64,000 bases of DNA. Origin: Corallium rubrum. Lineage: Eukaryota > Cnidaria > Anthozoa > Scleralcyonacea > Coralliidae. Where the stretch lies: contig CAXIUP010000234.1 in assembly GCA_964035015.1 (NCBI GenBank), positions 1 through 64,000 of the forward strand. Direction: 5' to 3'. The stretch's first letter is position 1. The number at the start of each line of letters is the position of its first letter. A program made the translations under genes and the position numbers. Shown piece after piece: positions 12,001 through 22,222 of this stretch. The notes below the pieces were generated by a model. The model searched no databases. It was not told the DNA's origin and saw nothing but the letters and a program-made list of their open reading frames with translations.

Positions 12001-14214
12001 ACCTTCAGCTTCTGAAGATCGGGAACTGCGATGGCAGGTTTGTGGTTGACGTCTTGTTTCCCTTCTCGTTTTAGCTTCTTTATTTTGGCATCCAGCATCA
12101 TGTTAGATGTCTTGAAGGTGGAATCCTGTGAAAACCTTAGACCTCGGTTGTAGGGAGGGAAATTAAGGTGTCTTTCGATACCACTTCGGAGGCACATCAA
12201 AGTTGACTTCCCATACTCTTCGCCGTTTTTGTTGCGAACTTCGGCGTAAAACACTCGCAAGGTTTCATTCAACTCTTCCTTGGACTGCTCGTGTAAAGGT
12301 TTTTGAATTCCTTTGTGCAAAGCCCAGTCTAGAACAACATTACAGGTAAAGAATTTTGCTTTTTTTGTTTTTTAACGGGATATATAAATCAGTAGTCTTA
12401 CCTTTGAACACAGAAACTGCGTACGCTGTATTATATTTTGTGCTTTGTGACTGGGCTGAGTCCAATAAAGAGTCTAGTTCTCCATTATTTAAACTGAGAA
12501 AGCGTTTTTTGTTCGGTGGTTCCTCAATTTCGTTATTATTTAACATTTTTTTCCAGTATAGTACATATTAAAATTGTTTTTGTTTACGTTTTTAAATTTA
12601 AAGCCGCGAGGCGGGAAAATGTCCGTGTTTCTATACAGTTATAGAAACACGCTTCTCGACCAATCAGCACGCGCGTACTATAAATGTTATATTATAAATA
12701 TATATATATATATATTAATATATATATACAGCCAGGGTTTTATCCAAGCACTTTTTTAGGTCCGGTAACCAGACCTACAAACTCAATCTGGACTCAATCT
12801 GGGATTGAGTTTTAATACTCAATCTGAATTACAAATAAATTATTTTTGTGTATGCATGATACAATAGATCTTTCCGCATGAAGTGTGTGGATAACATGTT
12901 GAGAGATTTGATTGGCTCTTGCAAAACTTCGGACTTTGTCAATCAGATTTGTCAAAAAAGAAAGATCACGTGATCCATTCACTTCATGTGGATAGGTCTA
13001 TTATTAAATGACCTTTCTTTGACTTTCAAATCTTGACTTTTTCCAAGTATTCATCTGTTGCTATTAATACCGTCTTACACTTCACCTTTAAGTATGAACA
13101 GTACCAAATTACCTGTAAGTTAGGTGTTTTTGCCATTAATCTTCCAGTGCCTACAGACAGAAGCCACAATCCTTTTGGTCAGCGCAAAGGATTGCAGCCT
13201 TTACATCTACTTCATGTTAGGTCCACATAATAGTTTGGGTTTCACGACTTCATGACATTAATAATTAGATGGTTTTGGTTAGGTTTAGGCATGTGTATTT
13301 TAATTCGTAATGGTTACTCTGGGATTAGGGTTAGGGTCAGCACTACCATAAACAACTACGAACCAAACACATATATCTTAATTAATGCTGTAATTTTCTC
13401 AATAACAAAATGTGCCCTTAAAAATATATTTTAAAACTTTCAAAATTTTGCTCAAAATATAAGCCCACACATATATAGTATCCTATGCTTGTTTATATGT
13501 TAACCTTTACTGTATATGATTTGTATACTGTATATGATTTTAGTCATACCTGAAAATATCATTATATATCACAACGTTATTCTTAACTGGCATACAAGAG
13601 AATGCTGGGATATATTTTGAAAATCCATCGATGGCACAAACGTGAGTTACACCATACATCGCCAGTTTCTCATTTTGGTCTAAATGGAGCTTATGTCCAT
13701 AATATTCAGCTATATATGGGTGTGGATTTGTTTGCCGTTCAGTTCGTGTCTGACGTTGTTGTTGGTAGATTGGTGAAACTCTAGCCAGTGACTTTCGCAC
13801 GCGTTGTTCCGAAGCAACAATCGATCCTAATTTGCTATCCAGATAGCCTTTCATCATCTTTCTTCCATACACTGGGCCCACCTTTTAAGACACAATTGTC
13901 AAAATTACCAGTGGTAGCGTAAAAATTCACAAATTTTCTGTTAATGTAGATAATATAACAAAAAAACAACTCTATTTGAGTTTCAAAACTACCTCAGAGA
14001 CGGCAACTCTTACAGCATTATCAAGTTGTTCATCTGAGACAAGTCCTCTTCGTTTAATTCCTCTTTCTCTACAAAAGCGTTTGATACTACGAGAACTGAA
14101 ACCTCTCAGTCCTGGATATGTTGCTTGCAGAACATCCGATAAATCCTGTATGGTGTTTTCTTCCTTTGACAAGAAATCTCTGATAAAAATTTCGTGCTCT
14201 TCCAGAGCAGCCAT
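9034..14214 (-). CDS. Integrase-core (DDE) transposase-like protein, five exons
   Basis: Predicted exons are 14214-13993, 13881-13550, 10111-9964, 9651-9447 and 9341-9034. All have GT-AG introns and phases fit, giving 404 residues with no stop. The N-terminus is a helix-turn-helix-like region (LRGFSSRSIKRFCRERGIK). The core begins at HLDQNEKLAMYGVTHVCAID (first Asp pair). The second Asp is in VRVDHGKEFYL (exon 3) and the Glu in VIERIWVEVNARVNYPI (exon 4). The C-terminus is a family-specific region (MVPTSEEAI). This is the eukaryotic integrase-core family related to retroviral and IS3-type integrases. I recognise the family pattern but not a certain superfamily name (IS3EU-like is possible). 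Intron 2 (10112-13549) contains the tyrosine-recombinase gene and several repeats, so those inserted later or the genes are nested. Confidence 0.8.
10290..10580. repeat. Dispersed non-coding repeat fragment
   Basis: Low-complexity mix ending CTGCTGAATAAAATCATCTG...CCAAAATA and GAGAAAGGGTTAATG. A shorter related piece occurs near 32785-32880 (AACCCTTT..GCAGAATAAAATCATCT..CCAAAATA), so it is a dispersed family. Family identity unknown. Confidence 0.4.
10719..10899. mobile_element. Foldback MITE with loxP-like palindromes
   Basis: A near-complete inverted repeat of about 180 bp with ends AAATAGAAAACATTTTCC and GGAAAAAATGTTTTCTATTT. Each arm contains a 26-bp near-palindrome, GTGTTTCTATA-4 bp-TATAGAAACAC, at 10731-10756 (spacer GAGT) and 10853-10878 (spacer ACTG). 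A third copy of the palindrome (spacer CAGT) lies on the other side of the tyrosine-recombinase gene at 12625-12650. A related but diverged element is at 38126-38274. The arm-spacer-arm design matches the general form of tyrosine-recombinase sites, but function is inferred. Confidence 0.75.
11178..12546 (-). CDS. Crypton-type tyrosine recombinase, two exons
   Basis: Predicted exons are 12546-12402 and 12328-11178, phase-consistent, 431 residues. Exon 1 ends at VFK and exon 2 resumes DWALHKG, a junction typical of DUF3504/Crypton-derived recombinases (relatives of the C-terminal domains of KCTD1, QRICH1 and ZMYM proteins). N-terminal SAM-like helices come first. The catalytic domain shows the R..HxxR..H..Y pattern: Arg in the GRREGQRR-like stretch (FWCRRGREGQRRL), HCVR, GH in AISGHRNEQS and Tyr in LKSYNS. 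These enzymes cut and rejoin DNA through a Tyr-DNA intermediate. No stop or frameshift is seen, so it may be active. The gene lies within intron 2 of the integrase-core gene and is flanked by palindromic sites (10731, 10853, 12625). Confidence 0.85.
12625..12650. other. 26-bp palindromic site downstream of recombinase (candidate recombination site)
   Basis: GTGTTTCTATA arm, CAGT spacer, TATAGAAACAC arm. It is identical in both arms to the sites at 10731 and 10853, and its spacer is the reverse complement of that at 10853. It lies 78 bp upstream of the recombinase start codon. Followed by GACCAATCAGCACGCGCGTA and an AT-rich run. Confidence 0.6.
12865..13000. mobile_element. MITE copy 2, TA-flanked (136 bp)
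   Basis: Second copy of the 4174-4333 MITE. Same inverted ends (TAGATCTTTCCGCATGAAGT against CTTCATGTGGATAGGTCTA), same GATCACGTGATC palindrome, TA edges. It lies in intron 2 of the integrase-core gene, upstream of the recombinase. Confidence 0.8.
13001..13549. other. Intron remainder, nothing recognised
   Basis: AT-rich intron sequence of the integrase-core gene. Only short chance ORFs are present. Confidence 0.5.
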
Positions 14215-14355
14215 GTTGCCTTTGAAAAGAGATACGGGGGGATACGGTGCGTGACAAAAAGGCTTCTTTATACAATAATCAACTACAGAAAACGGAAAAC
14301 CAAATTCGTCTTGAAATTTGTTTTCCGTATTTGCAGAAACAGAAAACAAAAAACG

Positions 14356-14592
14356 CGTTCTATTTTTGTTTTTAAATTGTTTTCAGTTAACAATGAATAA
14401 TGGAAAACGAAATTTAAAGGCTGTTTTTCTTCTTCAAGTGGCTCTGAAAACGGTTGGCCCCTTGATAAACGAATAACCGTTCTATTTTTGTTTTTTAAAC
14501 TGTTTTTCAACATTGTAAAACGAAAAACGGAATTTAAAGACTGTTTTTCGTTTTTCTAGAGCTCGGAAAACGGTTGGCCCTTTGATACACGC
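14356..14592. repeat. About 120-bp direct repeat, two copies
   Basis: Units at 14356-14475 and 14479-14592 share CGTTCTATTTTTGTTTTT at the start, AATTTAAAG.CTGTTTTTC in the middle and CGGAAAACGGTTGGCCC near the end. They lie upstream of the integrase-core start codon and just before an exon of the OTU-hAT gene, so they may be subterminal repeats of either element. Confidence 0.7.
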
Positions 14593-14606
14593 ATTTTCTG
14601 CCTCAG

Positions 14607-17600
14607 TAGAAATTTTGGTGCCGAATCTTTCATCCCGAAGTATGTTCGAGAAAGAAAAAACAAGTCTTGTACGGCCATAAGGTAAATATATTCTATTTTA
14701 ACTAAATTTGACTCTTATTATAATAGTTTTGGACTTGTATTAACCGAACAATCTGTGCGCCATGACCGGCTGGCATGAATATGATCGTTTATGAAATTAG
14801 CATATTACTGCGGTCAAAAGTTTATTAATATTAAATATCTCACTTATATACCACGAACCCAGCCGAACCAATATACTGTATACTGTACAGTAGCGTCGCC
14901 AGGGAGGGGACTGGGGGGGACACGTCCCCCCCAGTTCTCCTCAAAATCACTTTTCAGATTCTCTCAAATCCGATGGAAAAAAGGGGGGGGGTACGCTATG
15001 ACTCTAAATTGACTCTAAATGTTCATGTCACATCAACAAAGTCTGAACAGTCTTTAAAAGCATTAATGTGAGAATGTCTGCTGTAGAAAATAACTCGGAA
15101 TAACCACGATTGTATTGAATGTTTTATAATAGTTTAACATGAAGTACTGGCAATCTCGCTAATTTTTACGCGGGCTCATAAATATGCATTAAACATGAAT
15201 GCATTTGAAATTTTGAATGCATGATGGTTTTAATATTAAATAGCCATAGAATTAATATGTTATGGAAGCCCGAGACCCTTCCACCGAGATCGTTAACGAA
15301 GCTAGACGGACTTTGGTTGTAAAAGAGTTAGGTCCTATAAGGCCAGTTATCGAGTTTCCTGAATCAACACAAGGAAAACGAACTTTTAGGTTCCAGGCTC
15401 GTTGGTATGATATATTTTCATGGATCGAGTATTCATTGCAAAAAGATGCAGCGTTTTGTTTTTACTGCAGATGCTTCGGGACACTTGGTAAGTTAATCAG
15501 ATTTTTATTTTCAGTTTTTAGCATTTAATAAGTGAAGAAATTGTTAGAAAAATTGACAGTACAAAATATGTCAAATTGACACTAGTTTAATGACGGTGAA
15601 ACTTTTTTAGTTGGAAGTTCCGAAGAAACGTTTACGAAGACAGGCTTTCGCTCATGGAAGAAAGCTACAGGCGAAAGTGGAAAACTGGCGAAACATGCCA
15701 AAACACGCATGCATATTTTGTCGCAGGAACGCATGCACAACTTTAACAGTGTAAATCAGCCCATCGATGTTCAACTTGTTGGAATAATTGAAGCGACGAA
15801 GGCAAGGAAAGAAGAAGAAAAAGAAGAAAATCGACAGGTGGTTCAGACGATTTTTGACGTTGTCCGACATTTGGCGAAGCAAAACTGCGCTTTCCGTGGG
15901 CATGAAGAGGATTCAAGTTCATCCAATCGTGGAAACTTCCTTGAAGAGCTTTGTTTCATTGCCAAATTCGACAAGCCGTTGAAACGTTGGATGGAAAGTC
16001 ACCCGGAGAATTTGTCGTATTTTTCTCCCAGCATTCAGAATGAGATGATAGCTATTCTCAATAAATTGATTAACGAATCGATAAAGTCCGAAGTGATATC
16101 CGCCATGTATTATTCAATTGAATGCGACGAAGTCACATCGCACAAATGGGCATTTATGTCTGTTGTTGTACGATATGTGTATAACTTCACCATTTGGGAA
16201 AGGTGCATCAAGCTAGAGCGTGTGACTAGTTTGACAGGGAAAAGCCTTGCAGACGTTATCATTTCCATACTGGCAAACATGAACTTACCAATCGGTAATT
16301 TAGTTGGTAAAGGTTTTGACGGAGCCAGCAATATGTCAGGCAAGGACGAGGGTGTACAACAGCATCTCACTGCAGCTGGTGCAGACAAGTCAGTGTATTT
16401 TCATTGCTTTGCACATAGACTAAACCTTGTGTTAGAGAAGAGCGTCAACAACGTTCCTTCAGTGAGTGATATTTTCGATACTATTGGTTCCATATATCAT
16501 TATCTTGAAGGATCTCCCAAGCGGCATGCAGTGTATGAAGAGCAGTTGCGAATTCATGGCATATCAACAGGAAAACGGGCGTTGCACACGCTTTCAGACA
16601 CAAGATGGGCAGCCCGATCCGACAATTTAGAGGTAGTTGTCAACACTTTGCCGGCTATTATCTCAATGTTGAAAAAAATGTCAGAAGGAGGGGAGTCAGC
16701 CGCTGATGGCCTGCTCGTGCGTCTACAAAAGGTGAAGTTTGTTGTCTCCTGTTTGGTTTTAAAGAAGTGTTTCGGTCTCAGCAAGTCGGTCTCAGTATAT
16801 CTGCAGCATGAAAACATGGACTTGGTCTCTGCGGTATCCGGCGTGCAATCCCTTAAAGATCAGCTGTTATCCCTTAGGAACGAAGAGAAGATGGACGAAT
16901 TTATAAAAGAGGCGCAAGAATATTGCACGAAGAAGCAACTGGTTGTGAAGGACTTCGATGACAACGATTTAAATCGCCCAAAGCGTCGGCGCACAGTTCC
17001 TTCAAATCTCATCGATGGCTTCTTTTTGGACCAAGACGCTTCTGTACTTCGAGAAGACCACGACCGCGAAAGAGATCTGTTTAAGCGAGAGTTTTTCTTT
17101 TCTTTTCTAGACTGGATGCTCAACGAACTTGAGAAAAGATTCTCGTCGAAAGCTTGCAAGATTTTGTCTTTGTCCAACGTCTTTCACCCTACAAATTTGA
17201 AAGAAGAAAATTCGCGTGACACCAAAAAGCTGGCCAACTTGTACGAAATTGATGCTGAAATTGTCGAAAATCAGTTCATTTTGTTTTCTAAGTCGAAAGA
17301 GATTAGAGATTGGGTAAAGCAATACGAAAAATTCGTCAAAGCGAAAGAGAGAAGTGAAAGAGATCCTACGTTGGAAAAACCCAAACCGTGGCTTTGCCTG
17401 CCGTCCCTCTTAAAGGTTTTTGGAAAAAATCTAATCAGCAACCTTTATCCTCAACTTTTTGAGCTAGTGAAGATTGTCGCAACACTTCCTGCAACAGTTG
17501 CCTCTTGTGAACGAGCACATAGCAAAGTGAAGATCGTCAACAACTACCTTCGAGCGTCGATGTCCGATGAGCGCCTCGAAAGCCTGGTTCAAATCAGCAT

Positions 17601-20600
17601 AGAAAGAGACGTCGCAGATAAGATTGAATTAAAAACCCTTGTTGATACGTTCAAATTAGCCAGCAACAGAAGGTTGCCGTTGTAGAGCAATAAACTGTTT
17701 ACTTCAGTATAATTGTATCGAATATACTATTGTGTTAATTGTTAATATGTTTAGAAGTTGATAATTTCGCAAAATAAACTTGTTTCCTTTCTCTTCTTTA
17801 TTTGGTTTCATCGCTCACCGCTATATAGAGGGCATTTTGTATCGCAATTTTGTATGTAAATTTCGACATGCTATAACGCCGTTTTCTGACCATCAGAATT
17901 CTGTCAAATCGTCCGCCAAAGTCCAGGAAATGGCATTTCAGAGACTCTAAATTCAAAATTTTCCCGGGGGAGCATGCCCCCGGACCCCCCTAAAAAGTTC
18001 GCGCTTTCAGCCCCATCAATATCATTTAGTCCCCCCCACCTTTCCAGGTCTGGCGACGCCACTGATACTGTAGTGTAGGCATTTTGTTTATGCTTTTTGT
18101 CACCTGATATTAGTTTAAGATTTTGATTTGGATATCTATTATCCATATAATGTATATGGACTGTGTCAGTGACAGTGTCTTCACTGTCTTGTTAGACCAC
18201 ATGGCTTGGTGTAATACGATCTCTAGACATCAATTGATGAAATTCATATTTTAATCAACAGCCTTTGGCTTTCCAGGACAAAAAGTATTTTATCCGTTTA
18301 CTATTTAGACATACTGTATAACATATTGACTGATGTCATGTTTGTAACTTTGTGTAAACTATATATTATTAAAACTAGATAAGCTAAGAGTGAAAAGTAC
18401 TAAACTGGATTAATATTTAACTTACTCAATATCTGGTTTGTTTATTTTAGATCTGATGCTACTGGGAATTGCTTGTATAGCTCTGTGTCTTTGGTACTGG
18501 TAGGTGACAATAGTCTAGTGCAAACGTTGAGAATCTTGACATCACTTGAGCTTTTCATCAGTGCTACTTTTTATTCTCAGCACCCCTGCTTTTCGTCTGT
18601 TGTAAATGAGCATGCTGAATACTTCAGCAAAAGTATTAACAATCTTTTACCTATGTCTGTTTCTAAGGAATGCTTAGACACGGGTTCTACAAAGGATGAC
18701 TTGGTTAAGCAGGAGGCCATTTTAAATTGTAATGATAAGAAATGGTCATCATTTCTCTGCATTCTGGGTCTCTCTTCTGTTTTAAATAGAAATATTTTTA
18801 CTTATCACCCTGATTGTGGGGAGTGTAGGTATAAATTGTTATTTAACTGCATGGTTCAGCCACGCTTAACTGCTAAGAAAGATTTAGATGATCTTCATAT
18901 TTTATTTTGCCATGAAGGTACTATTAAACCTGGAGAAACCTTTCAGCCAAATCATTTTGTTCCTCTTCTCTTTCATCCACACCAGCGTAAAAGAAAATCT
19001 GCAGCTGCTTCACAGGCATCTACAGCTGCTTCACAGGCATCTACAGCTTCCAAGAAACAAAAAGTTTGTCCAATTCTCCCTAAGAAAGCCTCAAAAAAAC
19101 CTGATACTAGTATTACTCAATTTTTTAATGTAGCAGAAAAACCTGTTGTGAATCCAACATCTCATAAGGCACATGATGAGTCTTTTTCTTCTGCCGCAGC
19201 ACTTGATATTCATAAATTAGATCAACTTAGTAAACCTAGCACTTCAACTAACACACAACAGAGCACTATTTTGCATTCAGAAACAGATAAGATATCCATT
19301 GGGGAAAAGGTAAAATTGAACTTTAATAATTTTGATGTTGCATTGTATAGAGATAAAGTTAAGGGTATGAGTACGTCGGAAATTTGTAATCTAATTAAAA
19401 ATGTCTTTAGGCCAGACAAGCAATATTCTTTTCCTAAGAATATGTATGATTGGCTACAATTATATTCCTGGCTTTGTTATTCACCTTCTGAAGATGGTGC
19501 ATACTGCTTATCATGTGTACTATTTGGAGATCGCTTTCCTGGTAAAGCTGGGAAAATTCAGAAATTGTTTTCTGAACCCCTTTGCCGTTGGAGTGGTGCA
19601 GCATTTACTTTCAAACGCCATGCCGGGCATGGTACTGGAGGGGAAATGGGCCTGCATGCTTGTACTTTTGCAATATTAACATCTTTACTTTCTCAAATGT
19701 CAGGGGCAGTACTGCCTATAGAGGTAATTTTGGATGCCAACTTCAAAAAGGAAATAGAGGAAAATAGAATGAAACTTGCCCCGATTATAGATTCTGTTGT
19801 TTTTTGTGGCCGTCTTGGTTTGCCATTGCGTGGTCATCGTGATGATGCTAAATACCACCCAGAGGTTGGCAGCTACTCTACTGGGGGAGTTGGTAATTTT
19901 GTAGAATCACTTAATTTTAGAGTTCGAGCAGGGGACAAAATTTTAGAGGACCATTTAAGGAATTGTGGTAAGAACAAAAGCTATATTTCTAAGACCAGCC
20001 AGAATAAGATAATTAAGTGTTGTGGTCAGGTGATCAGTGAGCAGATCATTCAGGATGTTAAGGCTAGTAAGTTCTTTTCTATAATTGCAGATGAGGCTGC
20101 AGACTCTTCTCATAAAGAGCAAATGTCTCTTGTTTTACGTTTCGTTGATAGTGACATGAATATTAGAGAAGAGTTTATTGCATTTCTTCAATGTAAGTGG
20201 GGCTTAAGTGGTGAACAACTTCCTAAATTAATCTTAGGAGCTTTAAACGACCTAACCTTATCCATTGAAGATTGTCGAGGACAAGGATATGATGGTGCAG
20301 GTGCTGTGGCTGGGCGCATCAGTGGTTTGTCTGCTCATATTTTATGGCTTAATGAGAAAGCTCTTTATACCCACTGTTACAGCCATAGACTTAATTTAGC
20401 TGTTTGTGATTCTTTGTCTATAGTTGAGGTCAATACCATGATGAAACATGTAAAAGATGTTTCAAATTTTATCAACATTTCCCAGACACGTAATATACCT
20501 TTTGAGGAAACCATCCGCAATAGTTCTGAAACAGAAAAAAAGAAGACAAAGCTGGTAGATGTTTGTCGAACTAGATGGGTTGAGCGTATTGATGGTTTGG

Positions 20601-21372
20601 ATACATTTGAAGAGCTTTTTGTCCCATTGTACCACACACTTCAAGAGATGACTGATAACGTCGAACGAAAATATAAACCTTCTCTTGTCACTGACGCATC
20701 TTCTTGTCTATCTCTTATTTCAAAGTTTGAGTTTGTTGCAGCATTAGTTATTTCCAGAAATATCCTTGATAAACTTCTTCCTGTAACACTATTATTGCAG
20801 GGAAAGAGTATAGATATTATGGATGGCACTCATTTAATAACTAGTTTAAAAAACGATTTCACCAACTATAGGAATTCTATTGATTCTTTTCATGATGCCT
20901 GGTATGCAGATGCATTGAAGTTAGCTAATAAAGTTGGCCTGGAAGAGAATAAATCAAGGACAGTAGGAAGGCAGACAACTAGGGCAAATCACCCGTTGCT
21001 ACTTTTTATAGTGATGATTTGCCATATCCCTTAGCTTTAGATGCTGAGCTGTCATTGTGGAACACATATTGGGAAACCCACGCAGGACCTCTACCTGACA
21101 ATATAGCCACAACTTTAAAAGCTGTCAGTTTTGATGGTTTTGAAAACATTAAAGTTATCCTTCGCATTTTAGGAACACTTCCCATCACTTCCTGTGAGTG
21201 TGAACGAACCATATCATCACTTAGGATACTTAAGAACTATCAGCGTAGTACCATGGTTGAGGATCGTTTAAATGGTCTGGCCTTGATGAAGATTCATCAG
21301 GAAATTGTTCCTGATATTGAAAAAGTTATAGATAAATTTTCTGTTGGAAACACTAGGTTGAAATTTACTTGA
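14607..21372 (+). CDS. OTU-like peptidase / hAT transposase fusion, 5' incomplete, one frameshift
   Basis: An internal exon 14607-14681 joins in phase to a long exon from 18451. The joined frame reads SCTAIR then SDATGNCLYSSVS, an OTU-like (also Vertnin-like) fold with Cys in GNCL and His in FQPNHFVPLL, so the Cys/His pair is intact. Then follow a Lys-rich linker, a TSITQFFNV motif resembling a degenerate PCNA-binding box, a TTF-type zinc-finger region (DGAYCLSCVLFG), and a DUF4371/hAT core. Core markers are SIIADEAADSSHKEQ, QGYDGAGAVAG, CYSHRLNLAV and the hAT dimerisation end (LPITSCECERTISSLR). A net one-base shift near 20995 separates the 18473-21034 frame from 21019-21372. The first exon(s) were not found. 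A complete second hAT element occupies the 14682-18450 intron. Confidence 0.75.
14888..18064 (+). mobile_element. Complete hAT transposon, 3177 bp
   Basis: Terminal inverted repeats CAGTAGCGTCGCCAG and CTGGCGACGCCACTG (14 of 15 bp match), flanked by a perfect 8-bp target duplication ATACTGTA (14880-14887 and 18065-18072). It carries one two-exon transposase gene. Inserted in an intron of the OTU-hAT fusion gene. Ends, duplication and open transposase frame together suggest a fairly recent insertion. Confidence 0.93.
15262..17685 (+). CDS. hAT transposase (TTF zinc finger / DUF4371 type), two exons
   Basis: Exons 15262-15487 and 15611-17685, GT-AG and in phase, 766 residues without a stop. 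N-terminal TTF/BED-like zinc finger (FRFQARWYDIFSWIEYS; CFYCRCFG) for end binding, then WKKATGESGKLAKHAK. The RNase-H-like core has the first Asp in IECDEVTSHKWAF and the second in KGFDGASNMSGK, followed by HCFAHRLNLVLEKS and TRWAARSDN. The C-terminal dimerisation domain is LPATVASCERAHSKVK..YLRASMSDERL. This is the ZMYM1-like branch of hAT transposases. It acts in the nucleus on the CAGTAGCGTCGCCAG-type ends that bound this element. Stop at 17683-17685, followed by AATAAA near 17773. Confidence 0.93.
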
Positions 21373-22213
21373 ATTTTTCTTCATTAAGAACTGAGGAAAA
21401 ACACAACACCTCGTTGAATAAAAATGTGAAATAGCTGCCGAGTTTTTATTTGAATACGGTGAAGATTTTGCACTTTTTATCTATGAAAATAATATAATCT
21501 CATTGCATTACAAGTTTTTGGTACGTTTTTATCTTTCCTTGCAAAGAATCAGATGTTCAGTTGAGTTTATCAGTTTAATCTGAATAGGATTAAGTTAGGT
21601 TGGAATAGGTTTTAGGTTGGAATAGGTTTTAGGTTAGGACTTAGGTTAGGTGGGTGGTATTAGGGTGGGGGGTATTAAAAGGGTTGGAATAGACTGGGAT
21701 GGTGTGAAAAATTGAGCAATTTCACATCCACGAAATGTCCCATATAGTCACCCATTTCTAACCAAACTCCTTTTGCTTTGTGGCAAAGGTGTGAAAGGCG
21801 AGTGTCTGGCGCCTTAAAACCAGTTTGCTCTTTGTCGGCCTTCCAAATCTGTCCATGTCGGAATCACAAGCTTGCCGTGTGGTATTATGTGTTTCCTAGG
21901 CATGCTGATGAGCCCTGATATTGGGCGAAACAGTCATTTTTGCACCTCACGTTTTATTTACCGAAAATCCTGAAAAAGATCTTGTGTGGGTATTAATAAC
22001 TAATCATACCCCCCGGGAAAATTTCCGTCCCCCCCCTTGAATGTTCACAAACAAAAATTTTGACTAACGTACGAAAAATCCTGGATCCACCCCTGTGCTC
22101 ATAAACAATGACATTGTTGTGTTTCATTATTCTGTTGCGTTCTACATTTTATTTCGTGTAATACAAGAAATATTAACTAATAATATAAGTACAACTATGT
22201 ACTGTAAAGTACT
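21373..22213. other. Intergenic; short GGTTAGGT-type repeats and a possible solo hAT end
   Basis: No gene. Around 21590-21660 short units GGTTGGAATAGGTTTTA repeat. Near 22075-22096 the sequence reads AAAATCCTGGATCCACCCCTG, which looks like a hAT terminus in reverse (CAGGGGTGGATCC...), but no partner end was found. The part just left of 22214 should be the severed 3' flank of the DD38E element. Confidence 0.4.
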
Positions 22214-22222
22214 TTAAATTAC

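Noticed and set aside
22075-22096. Complete hAT element ending CTGGATCCACCCCTG
   Set aside because: Only one terminus is visible and no matching left end or 8-bp duplication was found.
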